A DNA stretch of 64,000 bases from Streptomyces althioticus (GTDB lineage: Bacteria; Actinomycetota; Actinomycetes; Streptomycetales; Streptomycetaceae). The notes below the pieces were generated by a model that saw only the letters and a list, made by a program, of their open reading frames with translations, searched no databases and had not been told where the DNA came from. Numbering within the stretch: the first letter of the stretch is position 1; each line of letters begins with the position of its first letter. This document shows, piece by piece, positions 36,825-47,776 of this stretch. The stretch spans positions 326,608-390,607 of the forward strand of contig BMSW01000004.1 in NCBI GenBank assembly GCA_014649355.1, given 5' to 3'. Position numbers and translations under genes: made by a program.

Positions 36825-37184
36825 ATGCTGACCGCCGTCGACCATGTGCAGCTCGCCGCACCGCCCGGCTCCGAGGATCTGCTGCGCGCCTACTACATCG
36901 GCGTCCTCGGCATGACCGAGACGCCCAAGCCGCCCGCCCTCGCCGCACGCGGCGGCTGCTGGTTCGAGGCCGGTGACGTACGTCTCCACCTCGGGACCGA
37001 GCGGGACTTCCGGCCCGCCCGCAAGGCCCACCCCGGTCTGCGGGCCACCGGCATCGACGCGTTCGCCGCCAGGCTGGCGGCCCACGGCGCCCCGGTCGCC
37101 TGGGACGGCCTGCTCCCCGGGTACCGCCGCTTCCACAGCGAGGACCCGGTCGGCAACCGCCTGGAGTTCCTGGAGCCCGTCTAG
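36825..37184 (+). CDS. VOC/glyoxalase-family protein
   Basis: A 119-residue single-module vicinal-oxygen-chelate protein. It starts TAVDHVQLAAPPGSE, whose His is the first expected metal ligand, and ends FHSEDPVGNRLEFLEP, whose Glu is the last ligand. A central GGCWFEAGDVRLHLG matches the family's second strand. Substrate unknown; such small VOC proteins include antibiotic-binding proteins and lyases. It follows tam by 6 bases and is very likely co-transcribed, so it may be under TamR control. Its stop overlaps the convergent TetR gene by 4 bases. Confidence 0.87.
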   Translation: MLTAVDHVQLAAPPGSEDLLRAYYIGVLGMTETPKPPALAARGGCWFEAGDVRLHLGTERDFRPARKAHPGLRATGIDAFAARLAAHGAPVAWDGLLPGYRRFHSEDPVGNRLEFLEPV

Positions 37185-37855
37185 GACTTGCGGTGGCCTA
37201 TCAGCCGAGGCTTCGGCTCCAGGCCGTCGAGACCGTGCCAGGCGAGGTTCACCAGATGGGCGGCCACCTCCGCCTTCTTCGGCTTGCGCACGTCCAGCCA
37301 CCACTGGCCGGTCAGCGCCACCATCCCCACCAGCGCCTGCGCGTACAGCGGGGCCAGCTTCGGGTCGAAGCCGCGGGACTTGAACTCGCGGCCCAGGATG
37401 TCCTCCACCTGGGTGGCGATGTCCGAGATCAGCGACGCGAACGACCCCGTCGACTGGGGGATGGGGGAGTCACGGACCAGGATGCGGAACCCGTCCGTGT
37501 ACTCCTCGATGTAGTCCAGCAGCGCGAACGCGGCCTGCTCGCACAGCTCCCGCGGGTGACCGGCCGTCAGCGAACCGGTCACCATGTCCAGCAGCCGCCG
37601 CATCTCCCGGTCCACCACGACCGCGTACAGCCCCTCCTTGCCGCCGAAATGTTCGTACACCACGGGTTTGGAGACCCCGGCCTTCGCCGCGATCTCCTCC
37701 ACCGACGTGCCTTCGAACCCCTTGGCCGCGAAGAGGGTGCGGCCGATCTCCAGCAGCTGCTGGCGGCGCTCGGCACCGGTCATCCGGGTGCGGCGCGCAC
37801 GCCGCGGCTTGTCATTGCTTGGGGTGCTGGAGTCGGTCGCCACGGCGACCATCAT
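37181..37855 (-). CDS. TetR-family regulator of the desaturase operon
   Basis: A 224-residue TetR-type repressor. The HTH is in its usual place: RRQQLLEIGRTLFAAKGFEG, TSVEEIAAKAGVSKP and VVYEHFGGKEGLY. The C-terminal ligand domain ends with WHGLDGLEPKPRLI. The start ATGATG overlaps the desaturase stop (ATGA), so it is translationally coupled to that gene. Regulators of this layout sense acyl-CoA or fatty acids and repress desaturase genes. The tandem repeats before the desaturase are the likely operator. Confidence 0.9.
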   Translation of the reverse strand: MMVAVATDSSTPSNDKPRRARRTRMTGAERRQQLLEIGRTLFAAKGFEGTSVEEIAAKAGVSKPVVYEHFGGKEGLYAVVVDREMRRLLDMVTGSLTAGHPRELCEQAAFALLDYIEEYTDGFRILVRDSPIPQSTGSFASLISDIATQVEDILGREFKSRGFDPKLAPLYAQALVGMVALTGQWWLDVRKPKKAEVAAHLVNLAWHGLDGLEPKPRLIGHRKS

Positions 37856-38865
37856 GCCGCCTCGGCGGGTTCCTTCCCGCGCGGGGCGGCGCCATCCGGG
37901 CCGACACGGCGCGAATCGATACGCGAGCGTGACGGCCACCGCACGTCGGACGCCCAGCCCAGCTGCTCGAACCAGCGGATCAGCCGCGCCGAGGAGTCCA
38001 GCTGCCAGCGCTCCACACCGTGCCGCGCCGACGTGGGGTCGGCGTGGTGCAGGTTGTGCCAGGACTCACCGCACGACAGGATCGCCAGCCACCACACGTT
38101 GCCCGAGCGGTCCCGCGACTTGAACGGACGCTTGCCGACCGCGTGGCAGATCGAGTTGATCGACCAGGTCACATGGTGCAGCAGAGCCACCCGGACGAGT
38201 GAACCCCAGAAGAAGCCGGTGAACGCGCCCCACCACGACATCGTCACCAGACCGCCGATGATCGCGGGCAGCGCCAGCGACAGCGCCGTCCACAGCACGA
38301 ACAGACGGGAGATGCGCCGCATCGTCGGGTCCTTGATCAGATCCGGCGCGTACTTGTCCTGCGGCGTCTGCTCCTCGTCGAACATCCACCCGATGTGCGC
38401 CCACCACAGGCCCTTCATCAGCGCCGGGACCGACTCCCCGTACCGCCACGGCGAATGCGGGTCGCCCTCCGCGTCGGAGAACTTGTGATGCTTGCGGTGG
38501 TCGGCCACCCAGCGCACCAGCGGCCCCTCGACCGCCATCGAACCGGCGATCGCCAGCGCGACCTTCAGCGGGCGCTTCGCCTTGAACGAGCCGTGCGTGA
38601 AGTGACGGTGGAAGCCGATGGTGATGCCGTGGCATCCCAGGAAGTAGAAGAAGACCAGCAGGCCGAGGTCCAGCCAGCTCACCCCCCATCCCCACGCCAG
38701 CGGCACGGCCGCGAGCAGCGCGAGGAAGGGGACGACGATGAAGGCGAGCAGCGTGATCTGCTCGATGGACCGTTTCCGCTCCCCGCCCAGCGTGGCGGAG
38801 GGAGCGGTGTCGTCGGGCCGGGACTGCTTCGGGGCTTCGTCGAGCACATCGGAGGTTGAGGTCAT
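37852..38865 (-). CDS. Acyl-CoA/fatty-acid desaturase
   Basis: A 337-residue membrane di-iron desaturase. Its three His boxes are HRHFTH (about residue 92), HRKHH and HNLHH, with four to five helices (AFIVVPFLALLAAVPLAWGW, LGLLVFFYFLGCHG, and more). It introduces a cis double bond, usually delta-9, in acyl chains to tune membrane fluidity. I chose the ATG at 38865 with AGGGGAA upstream; the frame extends about 96 residues upstream but that part is arginine-rich and spans the promoter. The TetR gene overlaps its stop. Confidence 0.92.
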   Translation of the reverse strand: MTSTSDVLDEAPKQSRPDDTAPSATLGGERKRSIEQITLLAFIVVPFLALLAAVPLAWGWGVSWLDLGLLVFFYFLGCHGITIGFHRHFTHGSFKAKRPLKVALAIAGSMAVEGPLVRWVADHRKHHKFSDAEGDPHSPWRYGESVPALMKGLWWAHIGWMFDEEQTPQDKYAPDLIKDPTMRRISRLFVLWTALSLALPAIIGGLVTMSWWGAFTGFFWGSLVRVALLHHVTWSINSICHAVGKRPFKSRDRSGNVWWLAILSCGESWHNLHHADPTSARHGVERWQLDSSARLIRWFEQLGWASDVRWPSRSRIDSRRVGPDGAAPRGKEPAEAA

Positions 38866-38928
38866 GCGTTCCCCTGTGGGGTATGTGGACTGAGGGAAGG
38901 TGCCGAACCGCCGGAACCGCATCGCTTT

Positions 38929-38958
38929 CCTACGGTCCCGTAACCTACGGCATCGTAA
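38929..38958. promoter_or_regulatory. Tandem 15-base operator repeats before the desaturase
   Basis: CCTACGGTCCCGTAA and CCTACGGCATCGTAA abut with no spacer and agree at 12 of 15 positions. Each is an imperfect palindrome on TACGG...CGTA. They lie 64-93 bases upstream of the desaturase ATG, consistent with a TetR operator of its own operon. The region also bears the ppc promoter on the other strand. Confidence 0.65.
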
Positions 38959-39155
38959 GTATGGCAGTGCGTCGCCCCGCGGCAAGAGCCCGTGGCCAGC
39001 GCGTCCGGCTCGACACCTATCCTTGGAAGTCGGTCGGACAGCGCGGTCCGCTCTGATTTCTTCCCGGACGTCCGGCCCGCAAGCGGCGCACGCCGCGCGA
39101 GACGCTCGTTCGGGTTCCCTCCAGACGAGCTTCAACACTGCAAGGAGCCGCACCT

Positions 39156-41888
<2,733 letters not shown>

Positions 41889-41903
41889 CCCACCGACGCA
41901 CCA

Positions 41904-41949
41904 AAGGGCGGCGCCCTCCGGCTCGTACGAACCGGAGGGCGCCGCCCTT
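41904..41949. terminator. Bidirectional terminator after ppc
   Basis: Perfect inverted repeat with 18-base arms (AAGGGCGGCGCCCTCCGG and its complement) and a 10-base loop. It lies between ppc and the convergent small membrane-protein gene, ending both. Confidence 0.85.
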
Positions 41950-41965
41950 CGTCATATCCGGGGGC

Positions 41966-42451
41966 CTACAGCGCCACGAACGCCGCCGTCAGCAGTCCCG
42001 CGCCCGCCAGCGCCATCACCCACGCCGCGCGCGTCCGCAGCAGACCGCCCGCCACCACCACCGACGCCAGCAGCAGCGCACCCCCGAGCGGCACCCACGC
42101 GTACAGCACCCCGGCCGGACCGGAACGCACCGCCTCCTCGCCGCCCGGCTTCAGCACCACCGTGTACGTGCTGCCCTTCTCCACGGCCACCGTGTCGTCC
42201 AGCACCACCCTCCCGCGCGGCTGCGCCCCCGGCGACAACGGCCGGAACGGGCCCTCACAGGCGTCCTCGGCGCACCGCGTCACCTCGACCGTGCCGCGCT
42301 CGCGGCCCTTGGTCAGCATCACGTGCTGCGCCGTCCCCCACGACGCCCACACACCGGCGATCAGGATGAGCACGGCGACCGTGCCCATCGCCGCGAACCG
42401 GCCGAAGCGCAGCGCCGAGGAACCACGCGAGGAACGGACAGCGGAAGGCAT
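41966..42451 (-). CDS. Small membrane protein, function unknown
   Basis: A 161-residue protein with an N-terminal helix (GTVAVLILIAGVWASWGTAQ), an extracytoplasmic domain and two C-terminal helices. The outer domain has a Cys pair (RCAEDACEG) that could form a disulphide, and VVLDDTVAVEKGSTYTVVL beta strands. The plan resembles DUF3592-type proteins, but I cannot confirm the family. It lies upstream of the convergent ppc terminator, 92 bases after pth on the same strand. Confidence 0.7.
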   Translation of the reverse strand: MPSAVRSSRGSSALRFGRFAAMGTVAVLILIAGVWASWGTAQHVMLTKGRERGTVEVTRCAEDACEGPFRPLSPGAQPRGRVVLDDTVAVEKGSTYTVVLKPGGEEAVRSGPAGVLYAWVPLGGALLLASVVVAGGLLRTRAAWVMALAGAGLLTAAFVAL

Positions 42452-42543
42452 GGCCGCGATCTTTGGCCATGACCTCGCGCCCGGTCAACTCCGGCGGGCG
42501 GCACCAGCGGAGATGTCCGGCCTTGTCGCCCTCGTCACCCGCG

Positions 42544-43140
42544 TCACGAGTTGTACGCGCTCTGCGCCCGCTCCAGACCCTCCGTCACCAGGCACTCCAC
42601 CGCGTCCGCCGCCCGGTCCACGAAGTAGTCCAGCTCCTTGCGCTCCGCCGACGAGAAGTCCTTCAGCACATAGTCCGCCACCTGCATCCGCCCCGGCGGC
42701 CGGCCGATCCCGAACCGCACCCGGTGGTAGTCCCGGCCGAACGACCCCGTCAGCGACTTCAGACCGTTGTGCCCGTTGTCCCCGCCACCCAGCTTCAGCC
42801 GCAGCGTCCCGTAGTCGATGTCCAGCTCGTCATGGACCGCCACCACCCGCTGCGGCGGCACCTTGTAGAACTCCCGCAGCGCGTTCACCGGCCCGCCCGA
42901 CAGATTCATGTACGACATCGGCTTCACCAGCACCACCCGCCGGCTCCCCGGCCCCGGAGGCCCGATCCGGCCCTCCACGACCTGCGCCTGCGCCTTCGCC
43001 GCCCGCTTGAACCGGCCGCCCATCCGCTCCGCCAGCAGGTCCGCGACCATGAACCCCACGTTGTGCCGGTTCATCGCGTAACCCGGCCCCGGATTGCCCA
43101 GCCCGGCGACCAGCCAAGGGCCCGCCGCGTCCTCCGTCAC
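42544..43140 (-). CDS. pth: Peptidyl-tRNA hydrolase
   Basis: A 198-residue esterase that frees tRNA from peptidyl-tRNA dropped by ribosomes. Motifs: [12 protein letters not shown] at the start, catalytic His in [23 protein letters not shown], and the Asp of [10 protein letters not shown] chose the GTG at 43140 (VTEDAAG) because GGAGGA lies just upstream; a GTG at 43158 encodes that ribosome site itself and so is unlikely. Order prs-rplY-pth on the minus strand. Confidence 0.95.
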   Translation of the reverse strand: MTEDAAGPWLVAGLGNPGPGYAMNRHNVGFMVADLLAERMGGRFKRAAKAQAQVVEGRIGPPGPGSRRVVLVKPMSYMNLSGGPVNALREFYKVPPQRVVAVHDELDIDYGTLRLKLGGGDNGHNGLKSLTGSFGRDYHRVRFGIGRPPGRMQVADYVLKDFSSAERKELDYFVDRAADAVECLVTEGLERAQSAYNS

Positions 43141-43220
43141 GCCCACGCTTCCTCCCACATACGCGTCGGCCGCCGCCCCGCACGGGAGCAGCGGCCGACG
43201 TACGACTGGATCCGAAAGGC

Positions 43221-43814
43221 TCAGGCCTCGGCGGCCTCGTCGCCCTCCTCGGCACCCTCCGGCGCCTCCTCGGCCTGCGCGGCCAGGACCTGCAGTACCA
43301 CGGCGTCGTCCTCGACGGACAGCGAGACACCGCTGGGGAGCTTGATGTCCTTGGCCAGCACGGAGGCGCCGGCCTCCAGGCCCTCCACGGAGACGGTCAC
43401 GCTCTCCGGGATGTGCGTGGCCTCGGCCTCGACGGGCAGCGCGTCCAGGACGTACTCCAGCAGGTTGCCGCCCGGGGCCAGCTCACCCTCGGCCTGCACC
43501 GGGATCTCGACCTGGACCTTCTCGCCGCGCTGCACCAGCTGCAGGTCGACATGCTCCAGGAAACCCTTCAGCGGGTCACGCTGAACCGACTTCGGAATCG
43601 CCAGCTCGTTGGTCTTGCCGTCGATGTCCAGCGCGATCAGGACGTTCGGCGTACGCAGGGCGAGCAGCAGCTCGTGACCCGGGAACGTCAGGTGGATCGG
43701 GTCGGAACCGTGACCGTACAGAACACCGGGAACCTTGTCGGCACGACGGATACGGCGGGCGGCACCCTTGCCGAACTCGGTGCGCGTCTCGGCGGCGATC
43801 TTCACCTCGGACAT
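43221..43814 (-). CDS. rplY: 50S ribosomal protein L25/general stress protein Ctc
   Basis: A 197-residue long-form L25 (Ctc/TL5 type). The N-terminal 5S rRNA-binding domain reads [31 protein letters not shown]. The C-terminal domain has VEVEIPV-like and [14 protein letters not shown] strands and ends in an acidic tail ([14 protein letters not shown]). I chose the ATG at 43814 with GAGGAG 7 bases upstream, in preference to the GTG at 43820. Followed by pth after 80 bases; the rplY-pth pairing is widespread. Confidence 0.95.
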   Translation of the reverse strand: MSEVKIAAETRTEFGKGAARRIRRADKVPGVLYGHGSDPIHLTFPGHELLLALRTPNVLIALDIDGKTNELAIPKSVQRDPLKGFLEHVDLQLVQRGEKVQVEIPVQAEGELAPGGNLLEYVLDALPVEAEATHIPESVTVSVEGLEAGASVLAKDIKLPSGVSLSVEDDAVVLQVLAAQAEEAPEGAEEGDEAAEA

Positions 43815-43917
43815 GATCACTCCTCATAGTCAGAAACGGACGTGGTCACCCGGCCACGAACGGCCTGCTACGAAGAGCGCGTCGATAACGGACCGCCGTA
43901 CGAACTTCCGAAGAAGC

Positions 43918-43975
43918 GGTACGGCCTCCCTCGCCGAGCAACTCGTGCAGTTTACCCGGGCCAGGAGGCCGTACC
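43918..43975 (-). terminator. Large inverted repeat between prs and rplY
   Basis: GGTACGGCCTCC (43918-43929) and its exact complement (43964-43975) are separated by 34 bases. It lies 46 bases after the prs stop and 104 before rplY. A prs terminator is the simple reading; the long loop leaves room for an rplY leader element. Confidence 0.5.
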
Positions 43976-44020
43976 CAAAACGATCACCGGCAGCCGAACC
44001 GACGTCCGACCGCAGAACCC

Positions 44021-45001
44021 TTACTGCTCGTCGAACAGGCTCGTCACCGAGCCGTCCTCGAACACCTCACGCGCCGCACGCGCGATCGTCGGCGCGATCG
44101 ACAGCACCTTGATCTTGTCCAGGCTCTCGCTCAGCTCACCCGGCGTCGGCAGCGTGTTCGTGAACACGAACTCACTCACCTTCGAGTTCTTCAGACGGTC
44201 CGCCGCCGGACCCGACAGCACACCGTGCGTCGCCGTCACGATCACGTCCTCCGCGCCGTGCGCGAACAGCGCGTCCGCCGCCGCGCAGATCGTGCCACCG
44301 GTGTCGATCATGTCGTCCACCAGCACACACACGCGGCCCTTCACCTTGCCGACGACCTCGTGCACCGTGACCTGGTTCGCCACGTCCTTGTCCCGGCGCT
44401 TGTGCACGATCGCCAGCGGCGCGCCCAGCCGGTCGCACCAGCGGTCCGCCACCCGCACACGGCCCGCGTCCGGAGACACCACCGTCAGCTTCGAACGGTC
44501 CACCTTCGCGCCCACGTAGTCCGCCAGCAGCGGCAGCGCGAACAGGTGGTCCACCGGGCCGTCGAAGAAGCCCTGGATCTGGTCCGTGTGCAGGTCCACC
44601 GTCAGCAGACGGTCCGCACCCGCCGTCTTCATCAGATCCGCGATCAGACGCGCCGAGATGGGCTCACGGCCACGGTGCTTCTTGTCCTGCCGGGCATACC
44701 CGTAGAACGGCACGATCACCGTGATCGAACGGGCAGACGCACGCTTCAACGCGTCGATCATGATCAACTGCTCCATGATCCACTTGTTGATCGGCGCCGT
44801 GTGGCTCTGGATCAGGAAACAATCGGCGCCACGCGCCGACTCCTGATACCGCACATAGATCTCGCCGTTCGCGAAGTCGAAGGCCTTCGTCGGGACGACC
44901 CCGACACCCAACTGCTGGGCGACCTCCTCGGCAAGCTCGGGGTGGGCGCGGCCGGAGAAGAACATCATCTTCTTCTCGCCGGTCGTCTTGATCCCGGTCA
45001 C
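44021..45001 (-). CDS. prs: Ribose-phosphate pyrophosphokinase (PRPP synthetase)
   Basis: A 326-residue class I PRPP synthetase. Its product serves purine, pyrimidine, His, Trp and NAD synthesis. Motifs: YARQDKKHRGREPISA (ATP flexible loop), LTVDLHTDQIQGFF, and the PRPP-binding VCVLVDDMIDTGGTI. FSGRAHPELAEEVAQQLG begins the fold. The GTG at 45001 has GAGGAG 8 bases upstream. It follows glmU by 89 bases, the usual glmU-prs pair. Confidence 0.96.
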   Translation of the reverse strand: MTGIKTTGEKKMMFFSGRAHPELAEEVAQQLGVGVVPTKAFDFANGEIYVRYQESARGADCFLIQSHTAPINKWIMEQLIMIDALKRASARSITVIVPFYGYARQDKKHRGREPISARLIADLMKTAGADRLLTVDLHTDQIQGFFDGPVDHLFALPLLADYVGAKVDRSKLTVVSPDAGRVRVADRWCDRLGAPLAIVHKRRDKDVANQVTVHEVVGKVKGRVCVLVDDMIDTGGTICAAADALFAHGAEDVIVTATHGVLSGPAADRLKNSKVSEFVFTNTLPTPGELSESLDKIKVLSIAPTIARAAREVFEDGSVTSLFDEQ

Positions 45002-45090
45002 AGCACTGTCTCCTCAGAGGTGTCTCAGCTGGTGGGGTGCGCGTTTCCGCACCTCTCACGGTACGCCGTCCCGAACGGAACGCTCTCCGG

Positions 45091-46536
45091 TCAGTCCTCG
45101 CCGGCCGGCTCCCCCGACGCCGCCTCCGCGGCCTTCGCGGCAGCACTCCCCGGACGCTTACGAGCCACCCAGCCCTCGATGTTGCGCTGCTGACCACGGG
45201 CCACCGCCAGGGAACCGGGCGGCACATCCTTCGTGATCACCGAGCCCGCAGCCGTGTAAGCACCGTCTCCGACCGTGACAGGAGCAACAAACATGTTGTC
45301 CGACCCCGTCCGGCAGTGCGACCCGACCGTCGTGTGATGTTTGTCCTGTCCGTCGTAATTGACGAACACACTTGCCGCACCGATGTTCGAGAAATCACCG
45401 ATCGTCGCGTCACCCACATACGACAGATGCGGAACCTTCGACCCCTCACCGATCGACGCGTTCTTCGTCTCCACGTACGTACCGATCTTGCCCTTACGCG
45501 CCAGCCGCGTCCCCGGACGCAAATACGCGAACGGACCCACCGACGCCTCCGGACCCACCTCGGCACCCATCGCCACCGTGTTGTCCACACGCGCCCGCGC
45601 ACCCACCCGGGTGTCCGTCAACCGCGTGTTCGGACCCACCTCACAACCCTCACCCAGATGCGTCGCCCCATGCAGCTGCGTCCCCGGATGCACCAGCACG
45701 TCCCGCTCGAACGACACCGTCACGTCCACCCACGTCGACGCCGGATCCACCACCGTCACACCCGACAACATCGCCGCCGTCAACAGCCGCTCGTTCAGGA
45801 TCCGCCGCGCCTCCGACAACTGCACACGGTTGTTGATCCCCGCGATCTCCCGGTGATCCCCCGCCACCGACGCACCCACCCGGTGCCCCGCCTCACGCAG
45901 GATCCCCAGCACGTCCGTCAGGTACTCCTCACCCTGACTGTTGTCCGTACGCACCTTCTTCAGCGCATCCGCCAGCAACGCCCCGTCGAACGCGAACACA
46001 CCCGAGTTGATCTCCCGGATCGCCCGCACCTCGTCCGACGCGTCCTTGTGCTCCACGATCGCCGTCACCGCGCCGGAGCCGTCCCGCACGATGCGGCCGT
46101 AACCCGTCGCGTCCGGCACCTCCGCCGTCAGCACCGTCACCGCGTTGCCGTCCGCCACGTGCGTCTCCGACAGCCGGCGCAGCGTCTCACCGGTCAGCAG
46201 CGGCGTGTCACCGCACACCACGACCACGGTCCCGTCCACGGAACCGCCCAGCTCCTCCAGACCCATCCGCACGGCGTGCCCCGTGCCGTTCTGCTCCGCC
46301 TGCACCGCGGTCCGCACGTCCGGGGCGACCTCGGCGAGATGCGCGGTCACCTGCTCACGGGCGTGACCCACGACGACCACGAGGTTCGCCGGGTCCAGCT
46401 CACCGGCGGCGGCGAGCACATGGCCCACCAGGGAACGGCCACAGATGTCGTGCAGAACCTTCGGTGTGGCCGACTTCATACGGGTGCCCTCACCCGCTGC
46501 GAGAACGACGACGGCTGCCGGGCGATTGGCGCTCAC
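45091..46536 (-). CDS. glmU: Bifunctional GlmU (GlcN-1-P acetyltransferase/UDP-GlcNAc pyrophosphorylase)
   Basis: A 481-residue two-domain enzyme making UDP-GlcNAc for peptidoglycan. The N-terminal pyrophosphorylase domain has VVLAAGEGTRMKSATPK, with GDTPLLTGETL and a later EINSGVFAF. The C-terminal left-handed beta helix has hexapeptide repeats (VGARARVDNTVAMGAEV), the catalytic segment GTYVETKNASIGEGSK, and NYDGQDKHHTTVG. GTG start at 46536. The C-terminal tail is longer and Ala-rich. First gene of the glmU-prs-rplY-pth run. Confidence 0.97.
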   Translation of the reverse strand: MSANRPAAVVVLAAGEGTRMKSATPKVLHDICGRSLVGHVLAAAGELDPANLVVVVGHAREQVTAHLAEVAPDVRTAVQAEQNGTGHAVRMGLEELGGSVDGTVVVVCGDTPLLTGETLRRLSETHVADGNAVTVLTAEVPDATGYGRIVRDGSGAVTAIVEHKDASDEVRAIREINSGVFAFDGALLADALKKVRTDNSQGEEYLTDVLGILREAGHRVGASVAGDHREIAGINNRVQLSEARRILNERLLTAAMLSGVTVVDPASTWVDVTVSFERDVLVHPGTQLHGATHLGEGCEVGPNTRLTDTRVGARARVDNTVAMGAEVGPEASVGPFAYLRPGTRLARKGKIGTYVETKNASIGEGSKVPHLSYVGDATIGDFSNIGAASVFVNYDGQDKHHTTVGSHCRTGSDNMFVAPVTVGDGAYTAAGSVITKDVPPGSLAVARGQQRNIEGWVARKRPGSAAAKAAEAASGEPAGED

Positions 46537-46615
46537 GGGATGCCCTTCGGCTGTGTTGGAGGTGGGGGGATGGACATCCGCAGGATACCGGGGCGTTTCC
46601 GGGCCGACATGAGCG

Positions 46616-46645
46616 CGGGTCCTGACCGGTACCGGTCAGGACCCG
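46616..46645 (-). terminator. Perfect palindrome downstream of tRNA-Gln
   Basis: A 30-base perfect palindrome (arms CGGGTCCTGACCGGT and its complement, no spacer). It begins 14 bases beyond the mature 3' end of tRNA-Gln and ends 80 bases before glmU, so it most likely terminates the tRNA transcript. Confidence 0.7.
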
Positions 46646-46658
46646 AACTGAGGATGTG

Positions 46659-46729
46659 CTCCCGGGGGAGGACTCGAACCCCCATGATCAGAGCCAAAAT
46701 CTGACGTCTTGCCCTTAGACGACCCGGGA
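46659..46729 (-). tRNA. tRNA-Gln (anticodon UUG)
   Basis: Read on the minus strand, a 71-base cloverleaf without encoded CCA. The acceptor TCCCGGG pairs with CCCGGGA, with discriminator G73 as usual for Gln. D arm GTCT...AGAC. Anticodon stem TCAGA/TCTGA with loop TTTTGGC, giving anticodon TTG. T arm GGGGG-TTCGAGT-CCTCC. It starts 6 bases after the stop of the gene upstream on the same strand. Confidence 0.95.
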
Positions 46730-46735
46730 TTACCC

Positions 46736-47608
46736 TTATGTCCGATTTCGCGCATCGGACGAGGTGGCAGCCCCTACTATGCCGTACCACCAGCCTTCGA
46801 TGCGACGGTACAGGTCGGCTCCGTTCCTCACGTCCACGCGGAGGCATCCCCGGTACGTGTCACCGGTGTTCTTCCGGTTCGTCGCCGGGTTGTGCCTCTT
46901 GAGCGTCGTCTTCAGGAAGCCGGTCCGGTCCACGCCCACGTGGTCGGCCCAGAACTGTTCGGCACCCTGGACGTCGGCGGTCTCGTGGATATGTACGGCG
47001 AACCTGATCTGAGCCGGGTCCACGTCGAGCAGGCGCAGCCAGGCCAGGAAGACCGAGATCATGTCCGGGTCGCTGTTGACGAAGGTGACGCGCTCCTGCG
47101 GGTTGTGCGGCTTTCTCTTCGATCCCTCGGCCCAGTAAAGGCCCACCCCGAGCAGGAAGAGTTCGCGGTCCGTCATGGAGCCGATCTCGTTCGTCGCAGC
47201 CGCGCGGGTCCGCTGTCGCTCCTCCTCGCGGAGCCGCAGCTTCGCCTCCCAGCCCCGCCGGGCGATGGCCGCCGCCTCCTCGCGGCTGCGTTTCCGCTCC
47301 GGCTTCGGCAGACCCCGCACCCACAGCGAGATCGAGCTCTTCGAGCAGCCCAGCTCGACCTGGATCTGGTCGTAGGTCCAGCCCTTGAGGCGGAGCGCGC
47401 GGGCCCGCGCGCGCAGGTCGTCCTTGGCGTTGGGCCGGCGGGTCCATTCCGGGGCGGGTTCGCCCTGGAGGAGCCGGTTGAGGATGTCGTTGTTGTCGAC
47501 GTGGAGCCGGTCGCGGATCTGGCGTCGGCTGAGTCCTTCGCGTCGCAGGGCGACGGCCTGTTCGCGCAGGCCTTCGAAGTCGGCGTATTTGCCGGTCGGA
47601 TGTGCCAT
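46736..47608 (-). CDS. Double-HTH protein with LAGLIDADG-like motif, next to tRNA-Gln
   Basis: A 290-residue protein. Two helix-turn-helix units are visible at the N-terminus: LRREGLSRRQIRDRLHV (about 21-37) and LRLKGWTYDQIQVELGCSK (about 65-83). A basic helix follows (KPERKRSREEAAAIARRGWE). The C-terminal half has LLGVGLYWAEGSK, which resembles one LAGLIDADG helix, then VTFVNSDPDMISVFLAWL, typical of that fold. A homing-endonuclease-like nuclease or a DNA-binding descendant is plausible; I do not recognise a named family. ATG chosen at 47608; an ATG two codons upstream is possible. The stop lies 6 bases before tRNA-Gln, so the tRNA is probably cut from this mRNA. Confidence 0.7.
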   Translation of the reverse strand: MAHPTGKYADFEGLREQAVALRREGLSRRQIRDRLHVDNNDILNRLLQGEPAPEWTRRPNAKDDLRARARALRLKGWTYDQIQVELGCSKSSISLWVRGLPKPERKRSREEAAAIARRGWEAKLRLREEERQRTRAAATNEIGSMTDRELFLLGVGLYWAEGSKRKPHNPQERVTFVNSDPDMISVFLAWLRLLDVDPAQIRFAVHIHETADVQGAEQFWADHVGVDRTGFLKTTLKRHNPATNRKNTGDTYRGCLRVDVRNGADLYRRIEGWWYGIVGAATSSDARNRT

Positions 47609-47776
47609 GGGCATACCGTCCGGCCGGAATGGAGGGTTCCCGGGTCGAACGGTGCGCGATTCAGCAGTTCGAGGGATTGTGGGGCGTACGGCGGCTGATC
47701 GGTCGGCCGGTGTGGTCCGGGGGCGAGGTGAAAACTCGCCGGAAAACGGGCGGGGAGCGCCTTTAGGCTGGGAGGC

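Noticed and set aside
43976..44020. SigB-type promoter for rplY (GGGTAC present near 43970)
   Set aside because: The hexamer lies inside the inverted repeat and no properly spaced -35 element could be found.
46659..46729. tRNA-Gln as attachment site of an integrated element
   Set aside because: There is no integrase, excisionase or repeated tRNA 3' segment nearby, and the adjoining gene lies at the 5' end, not the 3' end.
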